NCBI GenBank assembly: GCA_937974415.1
Contig: CALJXB010000282.1
Location: forward strand, 1-5,129
Reading direction: 5' to 3'
Length of the DNA stretch: 5,129 nucleotides
Source: an uncultured Kiloniellales bacterium
GTDB taxonomy: Bacteria > Pseudomonadota > Alphaproteobacteria > Kiloniellales > JAKSDN01
In this document: positions 1 through 5,129 of the stretch, piece after piece
How the letters are laid out: every line of letters begins with the position of its first letter
How positions within the stretch are numbered: the stretch's first letter is position 1
Notes under the pieces: model-generated
What the model saw: only the letters and a program-made list of their open reading frames with translations
What the model was told of the DNA's origin: nothing
The model's database searches: none
Program-made: the position numbers and the translations under genes

Positions 1-152
1 GCGACGGCCGGATCAGCCGGGCGGAGTTTTCGGCCGGGTCGGGTCGCTGGATCGCACGGGCCGACGGCGATGGCGACGGCGCCGTCAGCCGCGAGGAATG
101 GCGCATCGCCGCCGAACGGCACAAGCGCAAGGCCCCGCAGACGTCCGTCTAA
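1..152 (+). CDS. EF-hand calcium-binding protein, C-terminal fragment
   Basis: The gene runs in from the left edge; only its last 49 codons are visible (frame starting at base 3, stop TAA at 150-152). A complete 12-residue EF-hand loop is seen at bases 63-98 (DGDGDGAVSREE), with acidic residues at loop positions 1, 3 and 5, Gly at 6, a hydrophobic residue at 8 and Glu at 12, followed by Trp. The end of a preceding loop (DGRISRAEF) is at bases 3-29. The two loops are only about 12 residues apart, as is common in small bacterial EF-hand repeat proteins. The tail is basic (RHKRKAPQ). By family knowledge such proteins bind Ca2+ and many are exported, but the N-terminus is outside the window, so location cannot be judged. 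No partner gene follows in the same operon. The EF-hand call is secure; the cellular role is unknown. Confidence 0.8.
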   Translation, partial: DGRISRAEFSAGSGRWIARADGDGDGAVSREEWRIAAERHKRKAPQTSV

Positions 153-174
153 TAAACTCGTTCGTGGAAAAGCC

Positions 175-231
175 AGACCCGGCCCCCCGATCAGGCGTCT
201 AAAGGGTCTCGCCGCGACCGCCGACAGCGGT
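175..231. other. Intergenic inverted repeats downstream of the EF-hand gene
   Basis: The spacer between the EF-hand stop and the kinase start holds two short inverted repeats. AGACCC (175-180) pairs with GGGTCT (204-209) across a 23-nt loop, and ACCGC (217-221) pairs with GCGGT (227-231) across 5 nt. Neither is followed by a T-run, so an intrinsic terminator is only possible. The rest of this spacer shows no ORF and no convincing sigma-70 promoter. Confidence 0.25.
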
Positions 232-322
232 TAGATTGCCGTCATACCGCAACGGGCCTGTCGCCGCCTAATTTGATCGGCCTGCCACGGTCATCCACGG
301 GTGTGTGAGACTGCGCACTGAA

Positions 323-336
323 GCCCGGCTCCGGGC
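323..336 (+). other. Hairpin just upstream of the preferred kinase start
   Basis: GCCCGG (323-328), CT, CCGGGC (331-336) is a perfect inverted repeat ending 19 nt before ATG 356. If ATG 356 is the start, this is a leader hairpin just upstream of the weak AAGAG site (346-350). If GTG 305 is the start, it is simply coding sequence. Nothing shows that it is regulatory. Confidence 0.3.
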
Positions 337-355
337 AACTGGTGCAAGAGCCGCG

Positions 356-1891
356 ATGAGCGACCACGACGCCAAGACATCGGACTCGCGCCGCCCCGGC
401 GGCAACTCGGCGGAGCAGCGCCTTGCCGCCCTGTCACTCGACCGCGCCGGCGATGCCGTCTATTGGATCGATCCCGAGGGGCGGATCGTCTACGTCAACA
501 ATACAGCCTCGCGTATGCTCGGCTACGGCCGAGACGAGTTAACGGCCATGACGGTGGCCGACATCGACCCCGAGGTCGAAGCCAAGGCCTGGCCGGACAT
601 CTGGGCCAAGATCAAGGCGCGGCAGCCGACCACCTTCGAAGGGCAGCATCGCACCAAGGGCGGGTGCCTCATCCCTGTCGAGGTGTCGGCTTGTGTCCTG
701 ACCCACGAGGACCGGGAATTGGTCTGCGGGTTCGTGCGCGATATCACCGGGCGCCAGCGCGCGGACGAGGCCTTGAAGTCCGACAAGCAACAGGCGGACC
801 GTGCCAACGAGGCCAAGACCAGATTCCTCGCTGCCGCCAGCCACGATCTGCGCCAGCCGCTACACGCCATGGAGCTCCTGGTTTCGGCCCTGTCCGGCAA
901 AGAGCTGAGCGCGGACGCCCAATCCATCGTCGCGGACATGCAGGACTCGCTCACCTTCGCCCGCCGTTTGCTGGACTCACTGCTGGACGTTTCGGAGCTC
1001 GAGGCGGGGACGATCAAGGCGAATATCGAAGACGTGCCGTTGGCGCCCTTGCTGCGGCGTATCCACCAGCAATATCTGGGGATCGCCGATGAAAAGGGCC
1101 TGGAGCTGAGGCTCGTGCCGTCGAGCCTGGTGGTGCGCAGCGATCCCGGCCTGCTCGAGAGGATCTTCGACAATCTGGTCTCCAACGCGGTGCGGTACAC
1201 AGACGCGGGCCGCGTTCTCATGGGATGCCGCCGGTCCGGCGGAGTCGTGCGGCTCGAGGCTTGGGACAGCGGCCCCGGCATTGCCGAGGCGGATCGGGGC
1301 AAGATTTTCGACGATTTCTGTCAGCTCGACAGCAGCGCGAAGGAACGCGGCGCCGGCCTGGGGCTCGGACTGGGGCTGGTTCGCCGGCTAGCAGATCTGC
1401 TGGACCACCAGGTCGGGCTCCGCTCCGTGCCCGGACGGGGATCGGTGTTTTGGGTCGAGCTCGAACCCACGGCGCACGAGGTTTCCTCGCAGGCCGCGCC
1501 GGGCCGCCACGCCAGCGCCGCGCCGGGCGAGTCGGAAGCGACGATCATGATCATCGAGGATGACGCCATGGTGCTCAACGCCATGCGCACCGTTCTGGAG
1601 TCCTGGGGATACCAGGTGGTCGCCGTGGCCTCGGCCGAGGCCGCGCGGGCGGCCGAGACGATTCCCGATGTGGTCATCGCGGACTACCGCCTGCCGGGCG
1701 GCGAGACCGGTGACCGGGCGATTCTGGATCTGCGCGAAAGAGCGGGCCGGGCGCTGCCCGGCGTGATCGTGACGGGCGAGGTCATGCCCGCCGCTTTGGG
1801 CGAGGCCGAGAGTCACGATTTGCAGGTTCTGAAGAAGCCGGTCCGCCCGGCGAAACTGCGCGCTCTGCTCCGCCACCTGGTCCAGAGCTGA
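356..1891 (+). CDS. Hybrid sensor histidine kinase (PAS-HisKA-HATPase-REC)
   Basis: A soluble 511-residue sensor kinase predicted to autophosphorylate on His and pass phosphate to Asp. Numbered from ATG 356: PAS domain about 20-135 (ending RDITGRQRADEAL); a short helical linker; HisKA about 155-225 with phosphoacceptor H163 in SHDLRQPLHAM; HATPase_c about 265-375 with N-box N277, G1 box DSGPGIA (D304), F-box FDDF near 318-321 and a Gly-rich G2 box from 332; a Pro/Ala-rich linker; a receiver domain about 396-508 with acidic pocket E401-D402-D403, phosphoacceptor D443 (ADYRLP), T473 and K494. All catalytic residues are present. No membrane segment or signal peptide is visible, so it should sense a cytoplasmic signal. 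An in-frame GTG at 305 would add 17 residues; ATG 356 is preferred because AAGAG lies 5 nt upstream and the added stretch is not domain-like. It converges on a LuxR-type response regulator, its likely partner. The ligand is unknown. Confidence 0.93.
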   Translation: MSDHDAKTSDSRRPGGNSAEQRLAALSLDRAGDAVYWIDPEGRIVYVNNTASRMLGYGRDELTAMTVADIDPEVEAKAWPDIWAKIKARQPTTFEGQHRTKGGCLIPVEVSACVLTHEDRELVCGFVRDITGRQRADEALKSDKQQADRANEAKTRFLAAASHDLRQPLHAMELLVSALSGKELSADAQSIVADMQDSLTFARRLLDSLLDVSELEAGTIKANIEDVPLAPLLRRIHQQYLGIADEKGLELRLVPSSLVVRSDPGLLERIFDNLVSNAVRYTDAGRVLMGCRRSGGVVRLEAWDSGPGIAEADRGKIFDDFCQLDSSAKERGAGLGLGLGLVRRLADLLDHQVGLRSVPGRGSVFWVELEPTAHEVSSQAAPGRHASAAPGESEATIMIIEDDAMVLNAMRTVLESWGYQVVAVASAEAARAAETIPDVVIADYRLPGGETGDRAILDLRERAGRALPGVIVTGEVMPAALGEAESHDLQVLKKPVRPAKLRALLRHLVQS

Positions 1892-1905
1892 GCGACAGAT
1901 TATGC

Positions 1906-1921
1906 CCGGCGATGGCGCCGG
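1906..1921. terminator. Candidate bidirectional hairpin between convergent genes
   Basis: CCGGCG (1906-1911), loop ATGG, CGCCGG (1916-1921) forms a perfect 6-bp all-GC stem midway between the kinase stop (1891) and the response-regulator stop (1948). The position suits a shared terminator, but neither strand has a T-run after it, so it is at best a weak or Rho-assisted site. Confidence 0.35.
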
Positions 1922-1947
1922 CTAGCGTGGTCAGGCCAATTTGACCT

Positions 1948-2679
1948 TCAACCTACTTCGGTCTTGCCTTCGCCCAGGGCCTCGCTGGCGGCAATGACCG
2001 CCTGGGTCCGGTTCTGGACTTTGAAGGCCCTCAGGATGCGGGAGATGTGAATCTTCACCGTGCCTGGGGCCAGGCCCAGGACGTCAGCGATCTGTTTGTT
2101 CGACTGGCCCCGGGCGAGGAGCCGCAAGACATCGCGCTGACGCGGCGTCAGCCGAGCCAGCTGGTCATCGGACCCGCTACTGCCGTTCTCGGCGCTCGAT
2201 CCGGCGCCGGCGGGCAACTCCTGGAGCAGGTGAGGCGGCAAATAAATGCCACCGGAAAGGACCAGCTGGAGTGCGCTCATCATGACTTCGGGCGTCGAGG
2301 ACTTGGGAATGTAGCCCATGGCCCCGGCGTCGATCGCCTTGCGGACATCCTCCGCGGATTCGCGAACGGAGATCACGATGATCGGCACGTCGGGCGCCAG
2401 GGCGCAGAGTTCCTCTACCGCCGAAATGCCCTGCATGCCCGGCATGTTGAGGTCCAAGAGCAGAAGATCTAGATCGTCCAACTCCGACAAACGCGACGCC
2501 GTATTGTCGTAGTCATGCGACTCCTCAATCTGCAGGCGGTCGCCGAAATCCGCCAGAAGATGGCGCAGGCCCGCACGGAACAGCGCGTGGTCGTCGGCCA
2601 CGAGAATTCTGAGCGGCGCATCGTCGATGTTCGATGCGCCTAGCTTGTTGAGGTGCTGATCCATCTTCGCCGATACCAT
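1948..2679 (-). CDS. NarL/FixJ-type response regulator, REC plus LuxR HTH
   Basis: A 243-residue two-component transcription factor. Numbered from the ATG at 2679: receiver domain about 23-145 with acidic pocket D29-D30 (VADDHALFRAG), phosphoacceptor D76 (LLLLDLNMPGMQG), S104 and K126 (YIPKS); a Ser/Gly-rich linker about 158-172; a LuxR/GerE helix-turn-helix about 177-228 (LTPRQRDVL, then SNKQIADVLGLAPGTVKIHI), which should bind DNA as a dimer on phosphorylation. The start is uncertain: in-frame candidates are TTG 2718, GTG 2682, ATG 2679 and ATG 2664. GAAGA lies about 9 nt before ATG 2679, and the candidate promoter DNA argues against TTG 2718; ATG 2664 would give 238 residues. The gene is convergent with the hybrid kinase, 56 bp apart, which suggests but does not prove a cognate pair with separate promoters. 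Its target genes are not visible. Confidence 0.93.
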   Translation of the reverse strand: MVSAKMDQHLNKLGASNIDDAPLRILVADDHALFRAGLRHLLADFGDRLQIEESHDYDNTASRLSELDDLDLLLLDLNMPGMQGISAVEELCALAPDVPIIVISVRESAEDVRKAIDAGAMGYIPKSSTPEVMMSALQLVLSGGIYLPPHLLQELPAGAGSSAENGSSGSDDQLARLTPRQRDVLRLLARGQSNKQIADVLGLAPGTVKIHISRILRAFKVQNRTQAVIAASEALGEGKTEVG

Positions 2680-2699
2680 CACGAGACGTCTTCGAATAG

Positions 2700-2830
2700 A
2701 AAATGCATTCCAAGTCAACTACTTGAAAGTCTTTATCATTTCTCTTGAGCTGTCAACATGGATATCCAAGAATTTGGACAAATGACAAAGAATTACCAAA
2801 ATATAGCACGCACAGCCGCCAACATCACTG
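2700..2830 (-). promoter_or_regulatory. AT-rich promoter/operator region of the response regulator gene
   Basis: This stretch is markedly AT-rich against GC-rich surroundings and contains no credible ORF. On the minus strand it holds a good -10-like TATATT (2805-2800) with a poor -35, TTGTCA (2788-2783) 18 nt before a weak TATCCA, and a perfect TTGACA (2756-2751) without a good -10, so no single promoter is decisive. Symmetric elements are TGGATATCCA (2759-2768, perfect 10-bp palindrome), TCCAA-GAAT-TTGGA (2765-2778), TTGA-GCTG-TCAA (2745-2756) and CAAGT-CAACT-ACTTG (2711-2725). GACAAA occurs twice with 7-bp spacing (2777-2789). The region is best read as the control region of the response regulator; which repeats bind proteins is unknown. 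Confidence 0.5.
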
Positions 2831-2958
2831 TGGATATTTCTGCCGCCTTGGCGGTTCTAGTCTACGATTGCAGTTGCAGTTGCCGGCGATGGATTGAATT
2901 TTTCTAGTCTTGCGGGCCGCCCGCCTGCCGTTCCAAGGAGGCGATTCCGAGAGGCGGT
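2831..2958. other. Remaining intergenic spacer with tandem hexamers and a GC hairpin
   Basis: The rest of the spacer between the response-regulator promoter and the MarR stop has no supported gene. It contains a short tandem array TTGCAG, TTGCAG, TTGCCG (2868-2885), a CCGC-CTTG-GCGG hairpin (2844-2854 region), and GCGGG-CCG-CCCGC (2912-2924). The last lies about 35 bp past the MarR stop and could end its transcript, but on the minus strand it is followed by A-rich rather than T-rich sequence, so it is not a canonical intrinsic terminator. Confidence 0.3.
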
Positions 2959-3504
2959 TCATGTGCTCGGGCCGCGGCCCGGCGTGCCTTCGCGCTGCAG
3001 TTCGAGGGCGCGGCGATGGAGCTTGTCGATAATGCGATCCAAGGCGCGCGCTTCGGCCGGCGTGAGGGCGCTCGTCAGGTCGCGCTCGCGGGCCTTCACC
3101 AACGGAACGATGCGACGGTAGACCGCGCGCCCCTCCGGGGTCGGTGTGAGGGGCCCGCGCCGCCGGTCCCTGGGGTCGGTCCCGCGGGCCACCCGGCCGG
3201 TGGCGATCAGCTTGGCGATCGCCCGGCTGACCTGGACCTTGTCCATGCTGGTGCGCGCCGCGACCTCGGCGGACGTGAGGGGCGACTCCTGGGCGAGCAC
3301 CGCCAGCGCCCGCCATTCGTGGCGGCTGAGGGCGAAGCGGCGGCCGTAGATCAGCGCCAGGGAGCGGCTGACGGCGAGCTGCAGGACCGAAAGCCGGTAG
3401 GGCAGGAAACTGGCCAGGTCGAGGCGCGCTTCCGGGTCTTCCGCGGACAGCCCGGCGTTCGCGGCCCGGCCGCCGTCTTCCTTATCCGGCGCCTTGTTCG
3501 CCAC
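2959..3504 (-). CDS. MarR-family winged-helix transcriptional regulator
   Basis: A 181-residue regulator, slightly long for the family (commonly about 140-170) because of a polar, probably disordered N-terminus (residues 1-25). Helices about 28-70 precede the winged helix-turn-helix: LTSAEVAARTSMDKVQVSRAI at about 76-96 as the HTH, then the wing with the family signature DPRDRR at 110-115. C-terminal helices about 125-171 form the dimer interface together with the N-terminal helices. The start is GTG at 3504, supported by a strong GGAGGAG 6 nt upstream (minus strand, 3517-3511). It is divergent from an HmgA-like dioxygenase gene, with a 20-bp palindrome between them. By family knowledge MarR proteins are often repressors released by phenolic ligands; here an aromatic-acid-responsive repressor of the dioxygenase and of itself is inferred. 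The ligand is not determinable from sequence. Confidence 0.93.
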   Translation of the reverse strand: MANKAPDKEDGGRAANAGLSAEDPEARLDLASFLPYRLSVLQLAVSRSLALIYGRRFALSRHEWRALAVLAQESPLTSAEVAARTSMDKVQVSRAIAKLIATGRVARGTDPRDRRRGPLTPTPEGRAVYRRIVPLVKARERDLTSALTPAEARALDRIIDKLHRRALELQREGTPGRGPST

Positions 3505-3510
3505 GGCGGT

Positions 3511-3517
3511 CTCCTCC
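3511..3517 (-). promoter_or_regulatory. Ribosome binding site of the MarR gene
   Basis: On the minus strand GGAGGAG sits 6 nt before GTG 3504. It is a near-consensus Shine-Dalgarno and fixes the non-ATG start. Confidence 0.75.
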
Positions 3518-3522
3518 AGGGC

Positions 3523-3551
3523 TTGTTAATAGTTGCATATGAAACTATATA
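3523..3551 (+). promoter_or_regulatory. Candidate sigma-70 promoter of the dioxygenase gene
   Basis: TTGTTA (3523-3528) and TATATA (3546-3551) are separated by 17 bp and lie about 65 bp before the ATG. Each hexamer matches consensus at about 4 of 6 positions, in a locally AT-rich pocket of otherwise GC-rich DNA. The palindrome at 3529-3548 occupies the spacer, as expected for a repressed promoter. Confidence 0.45.
3529..3548. promoter_or_regulatory. Probable MarR operator palindrome
   Basis: ATAGTTGCATATGAAACTAT is a 20-bp inverted repeat in which 9 of 10 base pairs match; the only mismatch is G3535 against A3542, and the centre is CATATG. Its length and symmetry match the usual 16-20 bp sites of MarR dimers. 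It lies 24 bp upstream of the MarR GTG and 68 bp upstream of the dioxygenase ATG. It fills the space between the candidate -35 and -10 of the dioxygenase promoter and also overlaps TATTAA on the minus strand, a candidate -10 for the MarR gene. Binding would be expected to block both promoters. Confidence 0.7.
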
Positions 3552-3572
3552 TAGCTTTCGACCTAAACCACA

Positions 3573-3609
3573 AGGCCGCCGGCCGATTCGGCGGGGCCTC
3601 GAAGGAGGG
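3573..3609 (+). promoter_or_regulatory. Leader hairpin and ribosome binding site of the dioxygenase gene
   Basis: GAAGGAGGG (3601-3609) is a strong Shine-Dalgarno 7 nt before ATG 3617 and decides that start over upstream in-frame TTG 3533 and ATG 3539, which fall inside the operator. Just ahead, CCGCCG (3576-3581) pairs with CGGCGG (3589-3594) around a 7-nt loop; an alternative pairing uses AGGCC (3573-3577) with GGCCT (3595-3599). Whether this affects translation is unknown. Confidence 0.5.
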
Positions 3610-3616
3610 CAGCGAC

Positions 3617-4744
3617 ATGCGCCATTGGATCTCGTTTCCGCGGGTCGAGGGCACGGCCAGCCGCCAAGCCCACTGCGACCTGCCCGAGGGGACCTTCGAG
3701 CGGGAGGCGGGGCGCGAGGGCTTCTTCGGGCCGGCCAGCCACCTCCACCACAGGCACCCGCCGACGGGCTGGAGCCGTTTCGACGGCCCTTTGCGGCCGC
3801 GCGCCTTCGACCTCAACGCGCTCGAGCGGGTCCCTGCATCGCCGTGGGAGGCGGCGACGATCCTCGCCAATGCCGCGGTCGAGATCCGCTATTGGCGGAC
3901 CTCGGGGGCGATGGACCACCTAGTGCGCAACGGCGACGGTGACGACTGCCTCTTCGTGCACGAGGGCCGGGGCCACCTGTTCTGCGACTACGGGCATCTG
4001 GAGTTCCGCGACGGCGACTACATCGTGCTGCCCCGGGGCACCGCCTGGCGGCTCGCCTGCGACGGCACCGCCAGCCTGCTCATGATTCAGGCCACGGGCG
4101 GCGCCTACAAGCTGCCCGACAAGGGTCTTGCCGGCGGCCACGCGATCTTCGATCTGGCCATGCTGGACACGCCCGTCATCGACGAGGCCTTCCGCGACCA
4201 GCAGTCGGAGGACGAATGGCGCGTTTCCATCAAGCGCGCCGGCACGCTCTCGACCCAGGTGTTCCCCTTCAATCCGCTGGATGTGGTGGGCTGGCACGGC
4301 ACGCTGGCGCCGGTCCGGATCAACTGGCGCGACATCCGGCCTCTCATGTCGGCGCGCTATCATCTGCCGCCCTCGGCCCACACCACCTTCGTGGCCGACC
4401 GCTTCGTCATCTGCACCTTCGCGCCGCGGCCCCTGGAATCCGATCCGGGCGCGCTGAAGCTGCCATTCTATCATTCCAACGACGACTTCGACGAGTTCCT
4501 GTTCTATCACCGCGGCCAGTTCTTCAGCCGCGACAACATCAAGCCGGGCATGGCGACCCTGCACCCGGCCGGCTTCGCCCACGGGCCCCACCCCAAGGCT
4601 TACGAGACCGCCATGACCAATCCACGCAGCGAGACCGATGAGGTCGCGGTCATGGTCGACACCCGTGATGTAGTGACGGTGGCCGACCTGCCCGACGGGG
4701 TCGAATGGGCGGGCTACGTGAACTCCTGGAAGCCCAAGGACTGA
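3617..4744 (+). CDS. hmgA: Homogentisate 1,2-dioxygenase-like enzyme (short form)
   Basis: A 375-residue cupin-fold non-haem Fe(II) ring-cleavage dioxygenase, cytoplasmic, with no signal peptide. Family reaction: homogentisate plus O2 to maleylacetoacetate in tyrosine/phenylalanine breakdown. Visible landmarks are FFGPASHLHHRHPPTGW in the N-terminal part, LDVVGWHG near the start of the C-terminal domain, H249 (YHLPP, matching the catalytic His292 of human HGD), and the Fe ligands H286 (FYHSN), E293 (FDEF) and H322 (LHPAGFAHGPH), matching human His335, Glu341 and His371. It is shorter than classical HGDs (about 430-450 residues) and lacks their conserved N-terminal YQSGFGNEF-type segment, so the substrate could be homogentisate or a related hydroxylated arylacetate. 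The gene is divergent from a MarR repressor with an operator between them. No fumarylacetoacetase or maleylacetoacetate isomerase gene is in the window. Family call secure, exact substrate less so. Confidence 0.85.
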   Translation: MRHWISFPRVEGTASRQAHCDLPEGTFEREAGREGFFGPASHLHHRHPPTGWSRFDGPLRPRAFDLNALERVPASPWEAATILANAAVEIRYWRTSGAMDHLVRNGDGDDCLFVHEGRGHLFCDYGHLEFRDGDYIVLPRGTAWRLACDGTASLLMIQATGGAYKLPDKGLAGGHAIFDLAMLDTPVIDEAFRDQQSEDEWRVSIKRAGTLSTQVFPFNPLDVVGWHGTLAPVRINWRDIRPLMSARYHLPPSAHTTFVADRFVICTFAPRPLESDPGALKLPFYHSNDDFDEFLFYHRGQFFSRDNIKPGMATLHPAGFAHGPHPKAYETAMTNPRSETDEVAVMVDTRDVVTVADLPDGVEWAGYVNSWKPKD

Positions 4745-4757
4745 CCGTTAGGCGGTC
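4743..4757. terminator. Small hairpin between convergent dioxygenase and acetyltransferase genes
   Basis: GACCG (4743-4747), loop TTAGG, CGGTC (4753-4757) forms a perfect 5-bp stem overlapping the dioxygenase stop codon, in the only 19 bp separating two convergent genes. There is no T-run, so a terminator role is only suggested by position. Confidence 0.3.
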
Positions 4758-4763
4758 GCGAAT

Positions 4764-5129
4764 TCACCTCAGGGCCTTTGCCATAAGGGCGAAGTCCTTG
4801 CTGTCGCGGAGAAAGCGCTCCAAGACCCGCCAGCCGAGCCGCTGATAGAGGCTTTCGGCGGTGTGGGTGTAGAGATAGAGATTGGCCGCGCCGCTGGATT
4901 TAGCGGCGTCATCGACCGCCCTCAGCAGCCGGGTTCCGATCGACCGGCGGCGATAGACCGGGAGCACGTAAAACCCGGAGACCCAGGGCGTCAGCTCGGC
5001 CCGCGAGTCGAGGTCGCAGGCAACCAGCAGACAGACTCCGACCGGCGCGCCACCGTCGAGCGCTACGAAGGCCGCCTCGCCGGAGGCGGGCGCGATGACC
5101 TCCCGCAGCCATTCCGCCGTGACTTCCAG
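4764..5129 (-). CDS. GNAT-family N-acetyltransferase, C-terminal part
   Basis: The reading frame stays open to the right edge, so 121 C-terminal residues are present and the N-terminal portion lies outside the window (GNAT domains are typically 140-170 residues). Seen in order: a strand AAFVALDGGAPVGVCLLV, then LTPWVSGFYVLPVYRRRSIGTRLL, which is the beta4-alpha3 acetyl-CoA site (motif A), then LYLYTHTAESLYQRLGWRVLER, the motif B region. In the pyrophosphate-binding R-x-x-G-x-G/A motif the first Gly is replaced by Ser (R60-R-R-S63-I-G65, fragment numbering). A GTG at 4967 would be a false internal start, because the conserved strands upstream continue in frame. These enzymes move acetyl from acetyl-CoA to an amine; the substrate cannot be told. 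It converges on the dioxygenase gene with 19 bp between stops and shows no functional link to it. Confidence 0.88.
   Translation of the reverse strand: MEVTAEWLREVIAPASGEAAFVALDGGAPVGVCLLVACDLDSRAELTPWVSGFYVLPVYRRRSIGTRLLRAVDDAAKSSGAANLYLYTHTAESLYQRLGWRVLERFLRDSKDFALMAKALR

Noticed and set aside
523..1302. 259-codon open frame on the minus strand inside the kinase gene
   Set aside because: It is antisense to a clear kinase coding frame covering PAS, HisKA and part of the HATPase. Its protein is Ser/Arg-rich with no domain, as expected for the complement of GC-biased codons.
2047..2472. 141-codon open frame on the plus strand within the response regulator gene
   Set aside because: It is antisense to the REC and LuxR HTH coding sequence and has no domain of its own.
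2894..3121. Possible small plus-strand gene in the spacer after 2890, near AAGGAGG at 2935-2941
   Set aside because: The purine-rich stretch is not correctly spaced from an in-frame start with a convincing product, and the frame runs antisense through MarR.
2825..3316. 163-codon open frame on the minus strand overlapping the MarR gene in another frame
   Set aside because: It overlaps the MarR HTH-coding sequence out of frame and translates to Arg/Gly/Pro-rich sequence; its extension into the spacer has no separate support.
3016..3942. 308-codon open frame on the plus strand across the MarR gene, operator and dioxygenase start
   Set aside because: It is antisense to MarR and then out of frame with the dioxygenase, crossing a well-supported promoter/operator. 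Composition is Gly/Arg/Pro-rich with no recognisable domain.
3920..4591. 223-codon open frame on the minus strand within the dioxygenase gene
   Set aside because: It is the complement of a strongly conserved enzyme, with low-complexity Val/Gly/Arg/Ala composition and no domain.
1..5129. Search for CRISPR arrays, tRNA/rRNA genes, insertion sequence ends, attachment sites, toxin-antitoxin pairs or an undescribed multi-gene system
   Set aside because: No regularly spaced repeats, cloverleaf, transposase fragment or target-site duplication was seen. The genes are recognisable families in ordinary chromosomal arrangement.

Overview
The window is GC-rich (roughly two thirds G+C by eye), with strong GC bias at third codon positions, GTG starts and purine-rich ribosome binding sites. 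Together with the gene types (a DLRQPLHA-type hybrid kinase, small EF-hand proteins, a MarR regulator beside a short HmgA-like dioxygenase), this suggests an alphaproteobacterial chromosome, perhaps Rhodospirillales-like. That placement is an inference, not a demonstrated assignment. There is no sign of phage, insertion sequence, CRISPR, tRNA or rRNA.

Layout, left to right. (1) The 3' end of a small EF-hand calcium-binding protein gene (+, ends at 152). (2) A spacer of about 200 bp containing short inverted repeats. (3) A soluble PAS-HisKA-HATPase-REC hybrid histidine kinase (+, 356 or 305 to 1891). (4) A NarL/FixJ-type response regulator (-, 1948 to about 2679) converging on the kinase across a 56-bp gap that holds a GC hairpin. 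(5) A spacer of about 280 bp (2680-2958), unusually AT-rich in its first 130 bp and dense in short inverted and direct repeats; it holds the response regulator's promoter. (6) A MarR-family repressor (-, 2959-3504). (7) A 112-bp divergent control region with a near-perfect 20-bp palindrome. (8) A short homogentisate 1,2-dioxygenase-like ring-cleavage enzyme (+, 3617-4744). (9) A GNAT acetyltransferase (-, 4764 to beyond the right edge) converging on the dioxygenase gene.

Two modules stand out. The kinase and response regulator are probably a two-component pair: the kinase carries a receiver domain with no output domain, and the neighbour supplies the DNA-binding output. Nothing in the sequence reveals their signal or targets. 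The MarR gene and the dioxygenase gene form a textbook divergent repressor/catabolic-enzyme pair. The palindrome between them overlaps the candidate promoters of both genes, suggesting that an aromatic ligand (homogentisate or a relative) relieves repression of ring cleavage and of the repressor itself. I see no clearly new biological system; the most informative points are the MarR operator, the short form of the dioxygenase, and the repeat-dense AT-rich island upstream of the response regulator.
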